A stretch of DNA of 64,000 bases from positions 2,057,822-2,121,821 of the forward strand of contig OW203751.1 of NCBI GenBank assembly GCA_934045075.1, written 5' to 3'. Under the pieces are notes generated by a model, which saw only the letters and a program-made list of their open reading frames with translations, searched no databases and was not told where the DNA came from. Positions within the stretch are counted from its first letter, which is position 1; each line of letters begins with the position of its first letter. Below are positions 36,646 to 47,439 of the stretch, piece after piece. The position numbers were made by a program, and so were the translations under genes. The DNA is from Yponomeuta sedellus (lineage: Eukaryota > Arthropoda > Insecta > Lepidoptera > Yponomeutidae).

Positions 36646-36957
36646 TTTAAATTCATAATATTCCCCCCTAGGAGTTAAAGTACAACCGTTGGAGTAAACG
36701 TGTTCTTGAGTGGAGACGGCGACTCGGCAAACGTAGTGTAGGACGCCCTCCGACCACGTGGGATGACGATCTGCGAAAAACTGCCGGCAGATGCTGGATG
36801 CGACAAGCTGAAGACAGGGCGCTATGGCGCTCATTAGGGGAGGGCTATGTCCAGCATAGCCCTCCCCTAATGGGCTACATAATATAGCCTGAAGTAAAAG
36901 AAGAAGAAGGAGTTAAAGGAAGATGAAGACTGACATAAAACTCTCGTTGGTCCCCAG

Positions 36958-37052
36958 GGCTCCCCCTACGGCTCAGTGATGTCCTGCCAATCGCTGGCAG
37001 CTGCTCGGGCCTTCGCCGAGGACAAGGACCTGGCATGTGGCAGCTTCCACAG
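36958..37052 (+). CDS. CdGAPr: CdGAPr/ARHGAP32-33-like Rho GAP, coding exon A
   Basis: First exon I can place. It follows a CCCCAG acceptor (AG at 36956-36957) and ends at a GTAAGC donor. It reads GSPYGSVMSCQSLAAARAFAEDKD... for 31 codons plus two bases (AG), which join the first base of exon B to make Arg. The phases of all later junctions also agree, which is the main reason to accept this short exon, since it carries no domain. It starts in phase 0, so an upstream coding exon is expected unless translation starts at the in-exon ATG (MSCQS...). Family members have a long, poorly conserved N-terminus before the PX domain. The acceptor lies just after a LINE tail that ends near 36900. Confidence 0.75.
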
Positions 37053-37099
37053 GTAAGCCGCTTTAAAATAAGTGTGAAAAGAAAAGATTTATAATATAG

Positions 37100-37390
37100 A
37101 GATAGATAGAGATAGAGAACACTTTATTGTACATAATATACATCTAACAACAAGAACAGCATTAACATGACATTTACATACCCCTTCGGCCGCGTATGAT
37201 ACCAGCATACATTGATTCTGGCCCCACACTAGGATACCCTGTGTCGTGGGAACCAGAAACAACGACATCACAAACATGTACACATCCAAGACCTGGGTTT
37301 TTTTTTGTCCCCAGCCGGGGTTCGAACCCGGGACCTGTCGCATATTAGGCAGATGCGCTACCGCTGCGCCACACACGTCGTCAATTATTT
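37100..37390 (-). mobile_element. tRNA-derived SINE, fourth family (intron A)
   Basis: The minus-strand head is GTGTGGCGCAGCGGTAGCGC with B box GGTTCGAACCC. The body holds GGTTCCCACGACACAGGG. Related pieces: 30880-31020 (+) and 28165-28290 (-). It starts in an ATAGATAGAGA run next to the LINE-tail motif AACACTTTATTGTAC. Confidence 0.65.
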
Positions 37391-37629
37391 GTATCAATTA
37401 TGAATTTAAAAAACCGATTTAAAACATTTTAAAGTAAAAAAATATGGATTATTTCTGCAAAACAACAGGTTAAAACTTGACAATTTTGTCACTAAATATA
37501 GCGATCCGAGAACCCGAGAGTTGACTTGACTGTTGTTTGCTTACTATTAAAATATAGAAATAATATGAAATATTAAAATAAGCGCCCGTGGCCTAGGCGA
37601 ACCGAGTGATTGGAATCAATCACTTGAGT

Positions 37630-37903
37630 TGAAACGTTTTATAACTTTTATAATAATAAATAAACTCTGGAACGACTTTAGGTGTGGTTTTATTTGTAGA
37701 ATTGTAGTAAATTAACAGAAAACTGGATAAAAACGGAGAAGCAGGTAAAAAGTCAGATCTGGTCAAAGGGTAAAGTAGTAATGGTGGAAAATGAGTGAAA
37801 TCGAAGAATGTGTGACGTACATAATTTAAATATTTGAAAATGATAGATGGATGGATGGATGAAAAAGAAATAAAAATGGTGTGAAGAGGTTTGCACCGTT
37901 ACA
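37630..37903 (-). repeat. Ty3/Gypsy 3' LTR
   Basis: 3' LTR, 274 bp, flanked outside by GAGT. No classical purine tract is visible next to it on the inside; the coding-strand sequence there ends GGTGCCCCCGGGTAG, which is unusual for the family. Confidence 0.93.
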
Positions 37904-38978
37904 CTACCCGGGGGCACCGGTAAAAAAAATATTTTTTAGATATATTTATTTAAAAAAAGTATCTAAAAAAAATTTTTTTTATAAAAAATAGAGTCAAGTT
38001 AAAAAAATTTAAATTTTAAGTCAAGAGTAAAGTCGATGAAGGTCGGGGATGTGGTATGGGTAAGTAAATATGGTTATTCTTAAATATTAAAATAAAATAT
38101 AAAGGATGGGCGATGAAAAAAATTTAGAGTGTGTGGAGTGATATTTACAATGAATATTTACATTAGGCAGTTCCACTTTTATTCATCACCTATCATTCAT
38201 CTCTAGCATGCATCATCTGTCATTGTCTTCAACTACAGTAAAGGTGAAGACGTTCACTCATTATAGACAAAATCTATTTTTATTAATTAGATTTATCCAG
38301 AAACTGGCCTAAATTAGTAATAGGCTTATTTAGCCAGTTACCACCCGCTGGTATACGGTAGTGGTAAGGCTTATTTATTGAGTCACAATCCGCTCTATGA
38401 AAGTTATTTACATTTTAACAATATTTATAATATTGGGTACATAGTACCCGACGGGGTAGAATCCGTCGTAGAAGTGCTCTCAAGAGCTATGGTGGGGTAA
38501 ACACCGTAACGCGTTTAATTAGATAACGCGATTGATAAATAAATTAGTTGACCTAGGCTTATTTAACGTGTTGTCGCCGCACCTGATTGAAAGTTTGGAT
38601 GTTCTAAAAAAATGGTTAGTAAATGTCCTGGAGGATAGTGGTGTAAGTAACTATTATCTAATCTGTGGTGTAAGTGTGCTTAGTACGCACTAAAGGATAG
38701 GTAAGTTAAAAAGGTGCTCTAAGTTTATGTTAGAGATACACCTGGTAAGTAAAATTAAATAGAAGATTGAATAAATAAATAGACTTTGGTATGCAAATGA
38801 GTCCGAATAGGTGATGTAGTGTATATAAAAAAATTAAAACTAAAAAGGTAGCGTTTATAGCCGTTTAGGTAGTTAATAAAATAAATAAATGAAGGTGTAT
38901 ATATTTTACAAGTATTTACAATTTAATATAAACGAGGAATCGTATTTAAGGGTCGTATAGGGGTTTATTCTCTAAGTC

Positions 38979-39758
38979 TTAGTGGGGTATAGGCTTGATG
39001 TCTTTAATATGCCATCGACCTAGAGGTTTATTAGAAAGGTCGATTAAGTCGTAAATAAGGGGTGATATTTTATTTTGTATAATACATTTTGTAAATTTCG
39101 GAGCTAATTTGGCAGTGAAATGCTTGTCTGAGGAGCTCAAGGGGTAGTTACGCTACCAGACGACATCTCCGGTATTAAATTCGAGGTCTAGATGGTGTTT
39201 ATTATAGTATTTTGTATTAGCTTGATGCGCTTTAAAAATGCGATGTTGTACTTTCGAGAATAGGGGTCTTAAATGACCAATGTTTTCAGCGTACTCGTCG
39301 CGAGGGGCAAAGATTAGGTCGTCTGACAGGTCTTTGGAATCGTATGATGTTCCGCAGGCTGGCAACTCGCGACCGAAGACTAAGTATGCTGGAGTAAATT
39401 TAGTGGTTTCATTTACTGCTGTATTGATAGCGAATTGTATTTTGTTTAAATTAACGTCCCATGTGCGGTGGTCTTCGTCGACAAAACATGCGATTGCTGT
39501 AATTATCGTTTTATTGTATCTTTCGACCGTATTGACCTGGGGGCAATAGCGTGGTGTGTAGTGAATTTTAGGTATGTTGTAAAGTGTGAATAGGTCGTGT
39601 AGTTCCTGGCTTATCATCTGAGGGCCGTTGTCTAATATTATGGTTTCTGGTATGCCGTAGACCATAAAGACAAGGTTCTCTAATATGTGCCTGATGATAC
39701 CTGAAGTTGCTCGTTTAATTGGGAAGAATAAACAATATTTAGAAAGGAAAAGCAACAT
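38979..39758 (-). pseudogene. pol: Ty3/Gypsy Pol, remainder of integrase, with nonsense codon
   Basis: Continues the integrase core after the frameshift: the second catalytic Asp is in ILDNGPQ and the Glu in VNTVERYNK, followed by the C-terminal part with AYLVFGRELP and NTGDVVW. A TAG at 39153-39155 follows VVW. The same frame then continues with RNYPLSSSDKHFTAKLAPKF, clearly integrase C-terminal sequence, to a stop at 38979. So this copy has a frameshift plus an in-frame nonsense mutation. Between 38978 and the 3' LTR about 1.07 kb holds no open frame that I can support. Confidence 0.88.
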
Positions 39759-42172
39759 GTTACGACAAATATGAATCTGATAAGTTTACGGGTTATAGGT
39801 AAAGGGCCAATGAGATCGATAGATATGCATTGAAAAGGTCGAGAGCAAGTTTTAGGCTTGCCCATAAGGCCAATAGTTTTTTGGTTTTGATGTTTGTATG
39901 CAAGGCACGTATCGCATTTAGAAACGAAGGAGGCGATGTCTTTATACATGCCTGGCCAGAAATAGGACTGTTTAATACGGTGATGAGTTTTAAGGGTACC
40001 GAAATGAGCGGCCGTGGGTGTGGAGTGGTTTTCTGTTATAATCGTATGGATGAGATCTTTGGGAATCACTTGTTTCCAAGTAAATTCTGAGTTATATGGT
40101 GTATTAGAGCGTGTATATCTAAAGAGTTTATCGTCTTTAATCATGTAGTCAGGTGTGGAGGTTGGATTAGTTTTACATTTAGTGAAGATATCGGTAAACC
40201 ATTTGTCAGTGGTTTCTGTAGGGTTAAAGTTAATAATGTTAACAGGTATGGAACGGGATAAAATGTCGGGTACTACATGGTCTTTGCCTTGTTTATGTTT
40301 GATGTCGAAATTGAACATTGAAAGGCGGATACTCCAACGGGCTAGTCTACCTGTGGGATTATCCAATTTTAGGAACCACTGGAGAGCTGCGTGATCAGTA
40401 TAAATGGTAAATTTTTTGCCATTATCAAGGTAGCAACGCCAGTGTTCTAAGGCTGTAATTACACTTAGCAGTTCGCGTTCAGTGATAGAATAGTTTCTCT
40501 CTGCGCTTGATAAATATTTGCTCATATAAGCTATAGGTTTTTCGACTCCGTCATAGGTTTGGGTAAGCATGGCTCCAAGGCCAAAGCTTGATGCATCACA
40601 GTGTACCTGGAATGGTTTATTGAAATCTGGGCAAGATAAAATAGGTGTGGAAACAAGAGCTTCTTTTATTTTGTTAAAAGCCTTATCAGCTTCTTGTGTC
40701 CATTTGAAAGGAGGAGCTTTTTTGCTAGTAGAAGTAAGTTTGTTTAGTGGAGCTGTTAAGTTGCTGAGGTTTGGTACAAAGCGTCTATACCAGCTCACTG
40801 TACCTAGAAATTGTTTAACTTGTTTAGCAGTTACAGGTGTTTTAATATCTAATATTGCTTTCACTTTTTCAGGGTCAGTATGGAGACCTTTTTCATCAAT
40901 AATATAACCCAGATATTTTAACTCTTTACGGAAGAAAGCGCATTTGGGATAATTTATAGTAATATTTGCCTGTATTAGTTTTTTATGGATTTTGTTGAGT
41001 AATTCTACGTGATGTTCGAATGTGGTAGTGGCTATGACAATATCGTCTAAGTAGCAGAATACAGAGTTATCGAAATCGGCCGAGAAAAGATTATCAATAA
41101 ATCTTTGTTGGGTAGCGGGGGCGTTAGTGAGACCAAAGGGCATAACTTTAAATTGGTACATTCCACGACCTGGAACGTGAAAAGCAGTTTTAGGTCTGTC
41201 ATCAAGCTTGAGGGGAATCTCCCAGAAGGCTTTAGCGATATCAATGGATGATAAATATTTGGCATCACGAAGGTTGTCAAGTATATCCGAAATAAAGGGA
41301 AGTTTATAAGCATCTTTTTTGGTAATTGAATTTAATTTTCGGCTGTCCACGCAAAAGCGCCATTTGCCATCTTTTTTTGGAGTAATTATGACTGGACTAA
41401 GCCAAGGGCTTTCGCAAGGTTCGATCACATCTAGTTTCAACATATCGTCAACTTCTTTGCAGAGAGCTTTCTGTTTTTCTGGTGAGAGTCGATAGCAGCG
41501 TTGACGAAGAGGGGGGTGATCACCTGTATCTATTTGGTGCTCTGCCATATGGGTTTTGCCTAGTGGTAATACTTCAGTGGATATGTTTTTGAATTTTGCC
41601 ATGATTGCGTCTGCGGTAATTTGTTGACATTCTGAAAGGTTATTGTAGGAATGGATATGTTTGTTATCGGTAGTGATATTAAATGATTTGTTAGTAGAAG
41701 AATTGAAGATTCTAATTTTGGAAAGGATATCTGGTCCTAGGTTAAATTGTTTCCAGAAGTCTATCCCTAGAATAAATGATTCGGTGATAGCTGGAATAAC
41801 ATGTGCTGTCATAAGTGAAAACTTGTTGTTGAAATTAATTGGTAGTGTTATCGTGCCGATGGAGCTAATGGATTGGCCGTTTCCTACACTGGCTTTAATT
41901 ATTTGTTGCTTGTCAATAGTATAGCCTAAGTTTAGGAGAGTTTTATGGGAGTTGTCGCCAAGTATTGTTAGTGAGCTACCGCTATCTAACAGGCCGTTTA
42001 AGGTTAATTGGTTTACCTGAACTTGAACATACGGGCGTTCCGTATCTACTTTGTTAGAGAATAAAGTAGAAATATTGTAGGATTTGAAGAATATGGTAAT
42101 GGTCTGTAGCCATTCTTTCCAATCCGTTTCGTTAAAATTATTAGTAGGGTAAATACGATCCTCGTTAATTAG
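39680..42172 (-). pseudogene. pol: Ty3/Gypsy Pol, first part: protease, RT, RNase H, start of integrase
   Basis: Open in the -1 frame from the slippery site. The protease active site reads LLDSGSS (near 41985). The reverse transcriptase has KLDVIEPCESPWLSPVI, SSIDIAKAFWEIPL and the catalytic FCYLDDIV. RNase H begins QVHCDASSFGLGAML. The integrase zinc domain shows the H-x(7)-H and C-x2-C residues (SKCDTCLAYK) and the first catalytic Asp (SIDLIGPLP). The frame breaks near 39745 by a small indel just after that Asp; the rest of integrase is in another frame (39153-39758). The element can therefore not make a continuous integrase. Confidence 0.92.
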
Positions 42173-43443
42173 TTTTTTGGAACATTACAATTAGGGCAAT
42201 GAGTAAATTTTACGTCAGTTCTGCCACAACGGTAACAGACTAAGTGTGTACTAGTACAGTCGCGTAGTAAATGTGTATCGACTCGACATCTTGGGCAAGT
42301 AAATATAGTTTGCCGCGAGTCAGAAGGTTTTTTAATAGTATGTACGGATAAGTTTTTATTGTTAAATGGGTATTCGGGAATGTTTGGAATGTACCTATTT
42401 GGTTGTGGCTTAGCATGGGTGGACTCCGCTGTTTGAGTAGCTGGATTGGATATTTCCAAGCAACTTTCTGTCCATTTGCATGCTTCTAGCAAAGAATTTA
42501 TAGAGTTTAAATCACTGGGTGATAAGCGCTGTGCGTATTCGTGTCTTAAATTTCGGCGAATGGTATTAATTTTTTCTTTCTCTGACGGGGGGTCGTATAA
42601 TTTTGAAAATAGTGATTGTATAGCTGTGAAGTATTGAATCACACGTTCATTTGGTTTTTGTATGCGTTCATCAATAATCTTCTTTAACTTGTAGTCGTGG
42701 TCGACTATTTCAAAATCAGTTACTAGTGCTGTTTTGAAAGATTGCCAATCACGTAATTGATCTTTTTTTGATGTAAACCAGTCTAAAGCTGTATGTTGTA
42801 AAATATCGAAAAGGTTAGTGTATAGTTTGGTGTGAGGTATATTTTTGATTTCTGCAAGTTCTTCAATTTTTTTTATAAATTCTTTTGGGCAGCTGTCTCC
42901 TTTAAATACATATTTTTTAAATTCGTTTCCTGTTCTGTTGTCCGAAATGTTAATTAATTTTTGGGTTAATGTTTCGAAATACACATTTGCTTGTAATTGG
43001 TTGTTAGTGGTTGGTGTGGTTATTGTTGAGTGGTATTGTGATGGGCCTGGGGTGTATTCTAATGTTGTGAAGTGTGTTTCGTGAGTTTTGAATTGTTCCC
43101 ATAGTGCTTTGTATGTATCGAGTTCTTGTGTAGTGTTTTCGGTTGAGATAGATATGTGGGATAACCTTCCCTTAATATGTTGTAAATAAGGATGAATTTT
43201 TTGTTTCCTACTCGGATATGCAGTTAGAAGAGTACTCACTAGGGTTAGAGATTTATTTATTTCCTCAAAATCAGTTTCTAGCTGGTATGGTGACGACTCT
43301 AGAATCGGGTGGGCTTCTGAATTATTTAACGCATCTATTAGGATAACGCGTAGGTTATCTGCTGTTTCAGTTGAAGGGATTGTGACTCCTCGAATTCGCA
43401 GTTCATAAAGGACTTCGGGTTTATTCAAGAGGGAAACGTCCAT
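42169..43443 (-). CDS. gag: Ty3/Gypsy Gag
   Basis: 424 codons, starting MDVSLLNKPEVLYELRIRG and ending in a Cys-rich tail. Two zinc knuckles are visible near the C-terminus: CPRCRVDTHLLRDC (CX2CX4HX4C-like) and CYRCGRTDVKFTHC. A Gag capsid-type middle (about residues 185-330, with DWFTSKKDQLRDWQSFKTAL) precedes them. The product would form the virus-like particle and bind the RNA genome. The frame ends at TAA (42169-42171) directly after the heptamer A AAA AAC (42172-42178), a classic -1 slippery site that would link it to Pol. The frame is intact. Confidence 0.93.
   Translation of the reverse strand: MDVSLLNKPEVLYELRIRGVTIPSTETADNLRVILIDALNNSEAHPILESSPYQLETDFEEINKSLTLVSTLLTAYPSRKQKIHPYLQHIKGRLSHISISTENTTQELDTYKALWEQFKTHETHFTTLEYTPGPSQYHSTITTPTTNNQLQANVYFETLTQKLINISDNRTGNEFKKYVFKGDSCPKEFIKKIEELAEIKNIPHTKLYTNLFDILQHTALDWFTSKKDQLRDWQSFKTALVTDFEIVDHDYKLKKIIDERIQKPNERVIQYFTAIQSLFSKLYDPPSEKEKINTIRRNLRHEYAQRLSPSDLNSINSLLEACKWTESCLEISNPATQTAESTHAKPQPNRYIPNIPEYPFNNKNLSVHTIKKPSDSRQTIFTCPRCRVDTHLLRDCTSTHLVCYRCGRTDVKFTHCPNCNVPKN
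42172..42178 (-). promoter_or_regulatory. -1 ribosomal frameshift site of Gypsy gag-pol
   Basis: The minus strand reads CCA AAA AAC TAA in the Gag frame, i.e. the heptamer A AAA AAC directly before the Gag stop. Shifting back one base gives AAA AAA CTA and enters the 120-codon stretch that runs without a stop into the protease and Pol frame. A downstream stimulator structure was not identified. Confidence 0.75.
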
Positions 43444-44469
43444 CGTGGATAAACTTTTATACTCGATTGTACAAGTTGAAAATTATAATATTTATACGGA
43501 TACTATAAAAAAAGAGGTTAGGAAATTATTTTAGTAATGAGGTAAGGATGGGGTGAGGGTGAAGTTTTATTTTATTGCCAAAGAGTTCCTTGTAGTTTAA
43601 CCTGTGGAGGTTTTGTTTTGAATTTTGAAAAATTTTATGACAATGAATGGTGTCAGAATTACTGACGTCTAGAAATTTGGTTTGCAAAGATTTTGTAAAT
43701 AATTATAATTTGAATTTTAATAATATAATATTGTTATCAATAGACTGTATGAGTGCAGTTTCGCCTTACCTTCGAGTCGGCCTCGAAGACCTAGAGGGTA
43801 AAGCTAGGCTGTCTACGTGTAATTACCCAGGATACTCTCCTGAGGCAACGTAAGTTAGTAACCAGTCCCACCTGGAATTATAAATTCCAGGTTACCGAGG
43901 TCTATGGAACTGCTAGTGAGCAGCCTGTGGTTGTGTAACTGTCTGCTAAATGCGTGTAGAAGTTATTGATTGTATACTGATGGTGTATACTAACTGTGGT
44001 ATGTTTCGGTTAGGTGGGGTGCAGATAGATAGAATAGGACTTTTATTAAGGCCGAAAAAATTTGTTACTATGGGTGAATCTAGTTAGTGAAGAATGGTCA
44101 ATGAGTAGTTATGATGAATTACCTTGTGGTCCAGAAGTCAAGTCGCACTTTAAAATTAATTTAATATTTTATTTATAAAACACTTAACAAAAAAAAAAAT
44201 CTTGCAGGTCTTCAGAAATGAAAGAAGTCCGACAGAACCCTTAAGCAAAGCTGTGGAGCTCCAAGGGATGCGTATTTGATGAATGAGGTCGTGGGTCGTG
44301 GGTATAAAGCAGCAGCAGCAGTTCGATGATTGTGCACACGTATAATCGTGGTAATCGTACTCGTATTTGCCTTCGCACTCGCAGCGTAGTCGCGGTGGGT
44401 GGGCTTTGTCGCCTCGGCGTATCAAGCCGTGGGGTGACGTTGGGTTTCGTTATTATCGTTGGGCGCCAG

Positions 44470-44743
44470 TGAAACGTTTTATAACTTTTATAATAATAAA
44501 TAAACTCTGGAACGACTTTAGGTGTGGTTTTATTTGTAGAATTGTAGTAAATTAACAGAAAACTGGATAAAAACGGAGAAGCAGGTAAAAAGTCAGATCT
44601 GGTCAAAGGGTAAAGTAGTAATGGTGGAAAATGAGTGAAATCGAAGAATGTGTGACGTACATAATTTAAATATTTGAAAATGATAGATGGATGGATGGAT
44701 GAAAAAAAAAAAAAAATGGTGTGAAGAGGTTTGCACCGTTACA
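44470..44743 (-). repeat. Ty3/Gypsy 5' LTR
   Basis: 5' LTR of the element, begins (in + orientation) TGAAACGTTTTATAAC and ends CACCGTTACA. It contains a GATGGATG short tandem run. It matches the LTR at 37630-37903 except for an A-run difference near its right end. Confidence 0.93.
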
Positions 44744-46105
44744 GAGTTAAGCAAGAACAAGCGCGGTCAGTTACAGGATGGGTGACCGTCCCGTGACTAC
44801 CGCTAGTGGCATTTTTCCGAGCGCTTCCGTGCTTCGCAAGGCACGTTAAGCCGTTGGTGCCGGCTGTCATATAATGGCAGTCGTTAAGCCATGTCAGAGG
44901 TCTTATGGGCGGCTTGGTAACTTCTGACAGTAAGGCCCGCCACTGTCTTACAATCCTCCACCAACCCGAACTTGGCCCCCGTGGTGGAGTATGGCCTAAC
45001 CTTCCTGCGATGCAGGAAGAGACCCCTGCCCCAACAGTGGGGACATACAAGGGTTGATAATGATTAAATGAGAATTTGTAATGGAGCAAAACAAAAAATG
45101 GAAATTGCTCGGATATTTCTTAACCCACAAGTACAGGCGGCCTTACCACTAAAAGTTATCCCTTACAAATCACTAAATTATCACACAAAGTTATAACTTA
45201 GTGTTAAGGTTAGGTTAGACTCAAAGTTAGGTTGTCTGGAAGAGATCACTTTTAGTGATCAATATAATCGCTAAAGTGTAGGAAAACATCGTGAGGAAAC
45301 TGGGGTGTCTTAGGTGTTCAAATTCCTCAGCGCTTGAAAGTGCCAATTCGCGGTGGGCACGCGTGGACATTAAGCCCATACTCTCTCTCTCTCTCTTAGA
45401 GAAAGCCTGTGGCACGTTTATAGGCTACATCAAAAAAAGATTAGCCTGTGTGTGTGTGATGCAAAACGTTGCCCTTTCTTCTTCATCTTCAGGCTAAAGA
45501 TAAAGATAAATTTATTTGCTTAAACATGTGTCAATTATTATTATTTCTTATTGATATGGCAACCAGCCGATCAATCAATCAATATATTTATTTGTGAACA
45601 TAGGTATGTTTGCAATAAAGGTCCTACGGTATAGTTTAGAGCGCTATATTCTACCCAAAACAAATGTAGGTATACAAATGTGTTTAAGCATGCACATGCA
45701 CAATGAACGGAGTAATGATTTAATATTTAATATACACAATCAAGAAATGTCATAGTTAGGTAAAATTATATGTCATACAGTAATGTCATGAAAGAAATGT
45801 CAAAAGTGTATTAATGTATTTACAATAAATTAACGTCATTCAAAAATTCGTCTTAAGTATAATAAAATTTATCAATAAGAAATTGGCTTAGGTTTTTTTT
45901 TTAAATTTCGATGAATTCATAATTATCTTTCATCTTGCTATTTATTATAAATTTTTGGTGCCATACAAAAAAACCTTTTTGACATCAGAGTAATTAACGT
46001 TCATGTTTTCAGCTTTATTAACGCGTTGAAAAAAAATTAATATATTTTGTTTTTGTCAATATTTATAATCAAGTTGTTATTATTAAGCCAAGTTATAATA
46101 TCTTT

Positions 46106-46195
46106 TATGCCACACTTGGCAATAAAGTGGCTTTTACCGCACGCTGCGCGTACGGAAAAAGCCGCTTTCTGGCCAAGTGTAGACATAAAATTATG
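46106..46195 (+). repeat. Inverted repeat around ACTTGGC/GCCAAGT
   Basis: TTATGCCACACTTGGC pairs with GCCAAGTGTAGACATAA across a GC-rich centre (CCGCACGCTGCGCGTACGG). It is probably a MITE end pair; the family is not known to me. Confidence 0.55.
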
Positions 46196-46482
46196 TACAC
46201 AACACGGGAGGTAATAAAGAAACCTCTCGATCGCATATTTACGTCCATCTCGGCCTTTCTTTATATTACCACCCTAGTTGTGTAATGTACTATTACAGCG
46301 TCATTAATAGTATTTTCATAATTGTTATATTTTTTTCATTTTATTGTCACTGTGCTGTCATCAGCATATAGGACCATAGGATGTGCAATATGTTTTGGAA
46401 GATCATTAATATAGATTAAAAAGAGGAGCGGTCCCAATGTACTTCTCTGGGGTATTCTTCATATTCTCAATCTCCATTCCAG

Positions 46483-46568
46483 ATCTGTCCGCTTCAGCTC
46501 GGAGTCCCGAAGCTCTACGCGCGGCTCGACCAACTGCAACGATGTGGAATGCAAGCGGGAGACGCCCG
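46483..46568 (+). CDS. CdGAPr: CdGAPr-like Rho GAP, coding exon B
   Basis: Exon of 86 bases between an acceptor at 46481-46482 and a GTAAGA donor at 46569. In frame with exon A it reads SVRFSSESRSSTRGSTNC, then NDVECKRETP, a Ser/Arg-rich segment of the kind expected in an unstructured region before the PX domain. It ends with one base (G) that completes Gly with exon C. Codon use is GC-rich at third positions, unlike the AT-rich DNA around it. Intron A before it is 9.4 kb, most of it a Ty3/Gypsy element. No domain is visible, so its assignment rests on splice phase and codon composition. Confidence 0.75.
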
Positions 46569-46593
46569 GTAAGACTCTCATGTATTATATTCG

Positions 46594-46790
46594 TACTATT
46601 TTTATTTTTAATGCACTAACCCGTGCTAAGGAACAAATTTAAAAACCTATTTAGAGGCTAAAAATTTCACCCATGCCGGGATTCGAACCCGCAACCTCTG
46701 GCTATCCGTGCCAGCGCTCTACCAATTGAGCCAATGGGCGACTCACCGGCATCAGTGAAATTTGAACCTCTTTACACTATTCTCTATTTA
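46594..46790 (-). mobile_element. tRNA-SINE, minus copy in intron B
   Basis: Minus copy from ACTATTTTTATTTTTAATGC to TTTACACTATTCTC, with intact B box (GGGATTCGAACCC in + orientation). It begins 25 bases after the exon B donor. Confidence 0.8.
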
Positions 46791-46984
46791 TTTATTTACA
46801 CTATTATATTAGTACTTGATTTGTACAAATGGACTTAGTCCGGGTGGTTTTTTAACGTTTGTAGTCGAGTTTAATGCTAGTTAAACTCGCCTACCAGTTA
46901 TAACAGCAGTGAAGCTCACTTGTGCCTTAGGAGGACTGATGCTCATAAAGATAATATTGTCAAGGCTAGGGTTCTGGATTTGGA

Positions 46985-47439
46985 TGTAAAACGCCAATGA
47001 CAACTACTAAGGATTTATTCACGCAGGGTCTGGTCTGCAGGTCTTCACGACACGAAGTCCACACGTAGATTCCAATCGCAGGTTCAATCGAAGTCCAATA
47101 GAATCGCTGAGGTCGTAGGTTATCGCTCGTATCGCAGGTATGTTCGCTCGAAGTTCACTCTTCGCTATTCCAAACGGAACTGACAGCGCGCCGCGGCGGC
47201 CGCTATTTATATCCGCCGGCAAGGGTTCTAGAACATTCAAGTACGTACCTACACTCGGTGCACGTGGCAACGACTCTAGAACAAAGTCCTTGTCAAAGAG
47301 ATTTGAACCTTATACTAGTGGACATACGAGTCACTATTGCTTGCAGCGTTTTATTGTTTACTAAAACGCAGCATGCGGCGACTATTCGATAGGCTTCCAG
47401 AAGGCGCTTTTCTAGATGGTTCGGGATAGGACCGCGACA
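46985..47439 (-). mobile_element. Probable solo LTR with heat-shock-type promoter
   Basis: Read on the minus strand this 455-bp block starts TGTCGCGGTCC and ends TTTTACA, with the order expected of an LTR: promoter, then AATAAA (near 47025), then a short end. TATAAATAG lies at 47203-47211 and the initiator TCAGTT at 47178-47183, 30 bases downstream. A perfect three-part heat-shock element TTCTAGAACATTC is at 47226-47238, and further TTCTAGA/TTCTGGAA-type sites lie near 47268 and 47400. No target duplication was found and no second copy is in the window, so the LTR call is an inference. It is antisense to the GAP gene in intron B. Confidence 0.5.
47203..47238 (-). promoter_or_regulatory. TATA box plus heat-shock element in the solo LTR
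   Basis: TATAAATAG (47203-47211) with a TTCTAGAACATTC heat-shock element 15 bases upstream (47226-47238) and a TCAGTT initiator 30 bases downstream of the TATA start. The spacing is textbook for an insect Pol II promoter. Activity is not shown by the sequence. Confidence 0.6.

Larger units (their letters stand above)
29820..36900 (+). other. Region upstream of exon A, mostly SINE and LINE pieces
   Basis: No coding exon could be fixed. A possible short start exon (ATGTTGAAAGTAGAG before GTGAGT, 35239-35253) would be in phase with exon A, but five codons prove nothing. The 115-codon frame at 35239-35586 has no family features. Confidence 0.45.
37630..44743 (-). mobile_element. Ty3/Gypsy LTR retrotransposon, complete but defective
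   Basis: Two 274-bp LTRs (37630-37903 and 44470-44743), each TG...CA, differ at about two positions (near 37866 and 37871). The 4-bp target duplication is GAGT (37626-37629 and 44744-44747). The coding strand is minus: a leader at 43444-44469, gag, then pol with protease, reverse transcriptase, RNase H and integrase; no envelope frame. Immediately inside the 5' LTR is TGGCGCCCAACG, a 12-base match to the primer-binding site expected for a tRNA-Lys primer. Pol carries one frameshift and one nonsense codon, so this copy is dead although young. It sits inside a SINE (37582-45058) in intron A, antisense to the host gene. Confidence 0.95.
37582..45058 (+). mobile_element. SINE (GCTCGTGGCCTAG family) interrupted by the Gypsy element
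   Basis: The head (GCGCCCGTGGCCTAGGCGAA, 37582 on) stops at CACTTGAGT and resumes at GAGTTAAGCAAG (44744) through to GGGGACATACAAGGGTTGAT (about 45058). The uninterrupted copy at 48126-48556 shows the same order, which supports the reading. Other copies or pieces: 2640-2745, 18195-18325, 18800-19150, 23940-24115, 30200-30380, 32525-32760, 33295-33365, 55070-55100 and 63735-63795. All contain the block CCTTCCTGCGATGCAGG and its inverted match. Confidence 0.75.

Noticed and set aside
37904..38978. Envelope gene in the Gypsy element
   Set aside because: The 1.07 kb between Pol and the 3' LTR has no open frame of useful length, no signal peptide and no membrane segment.
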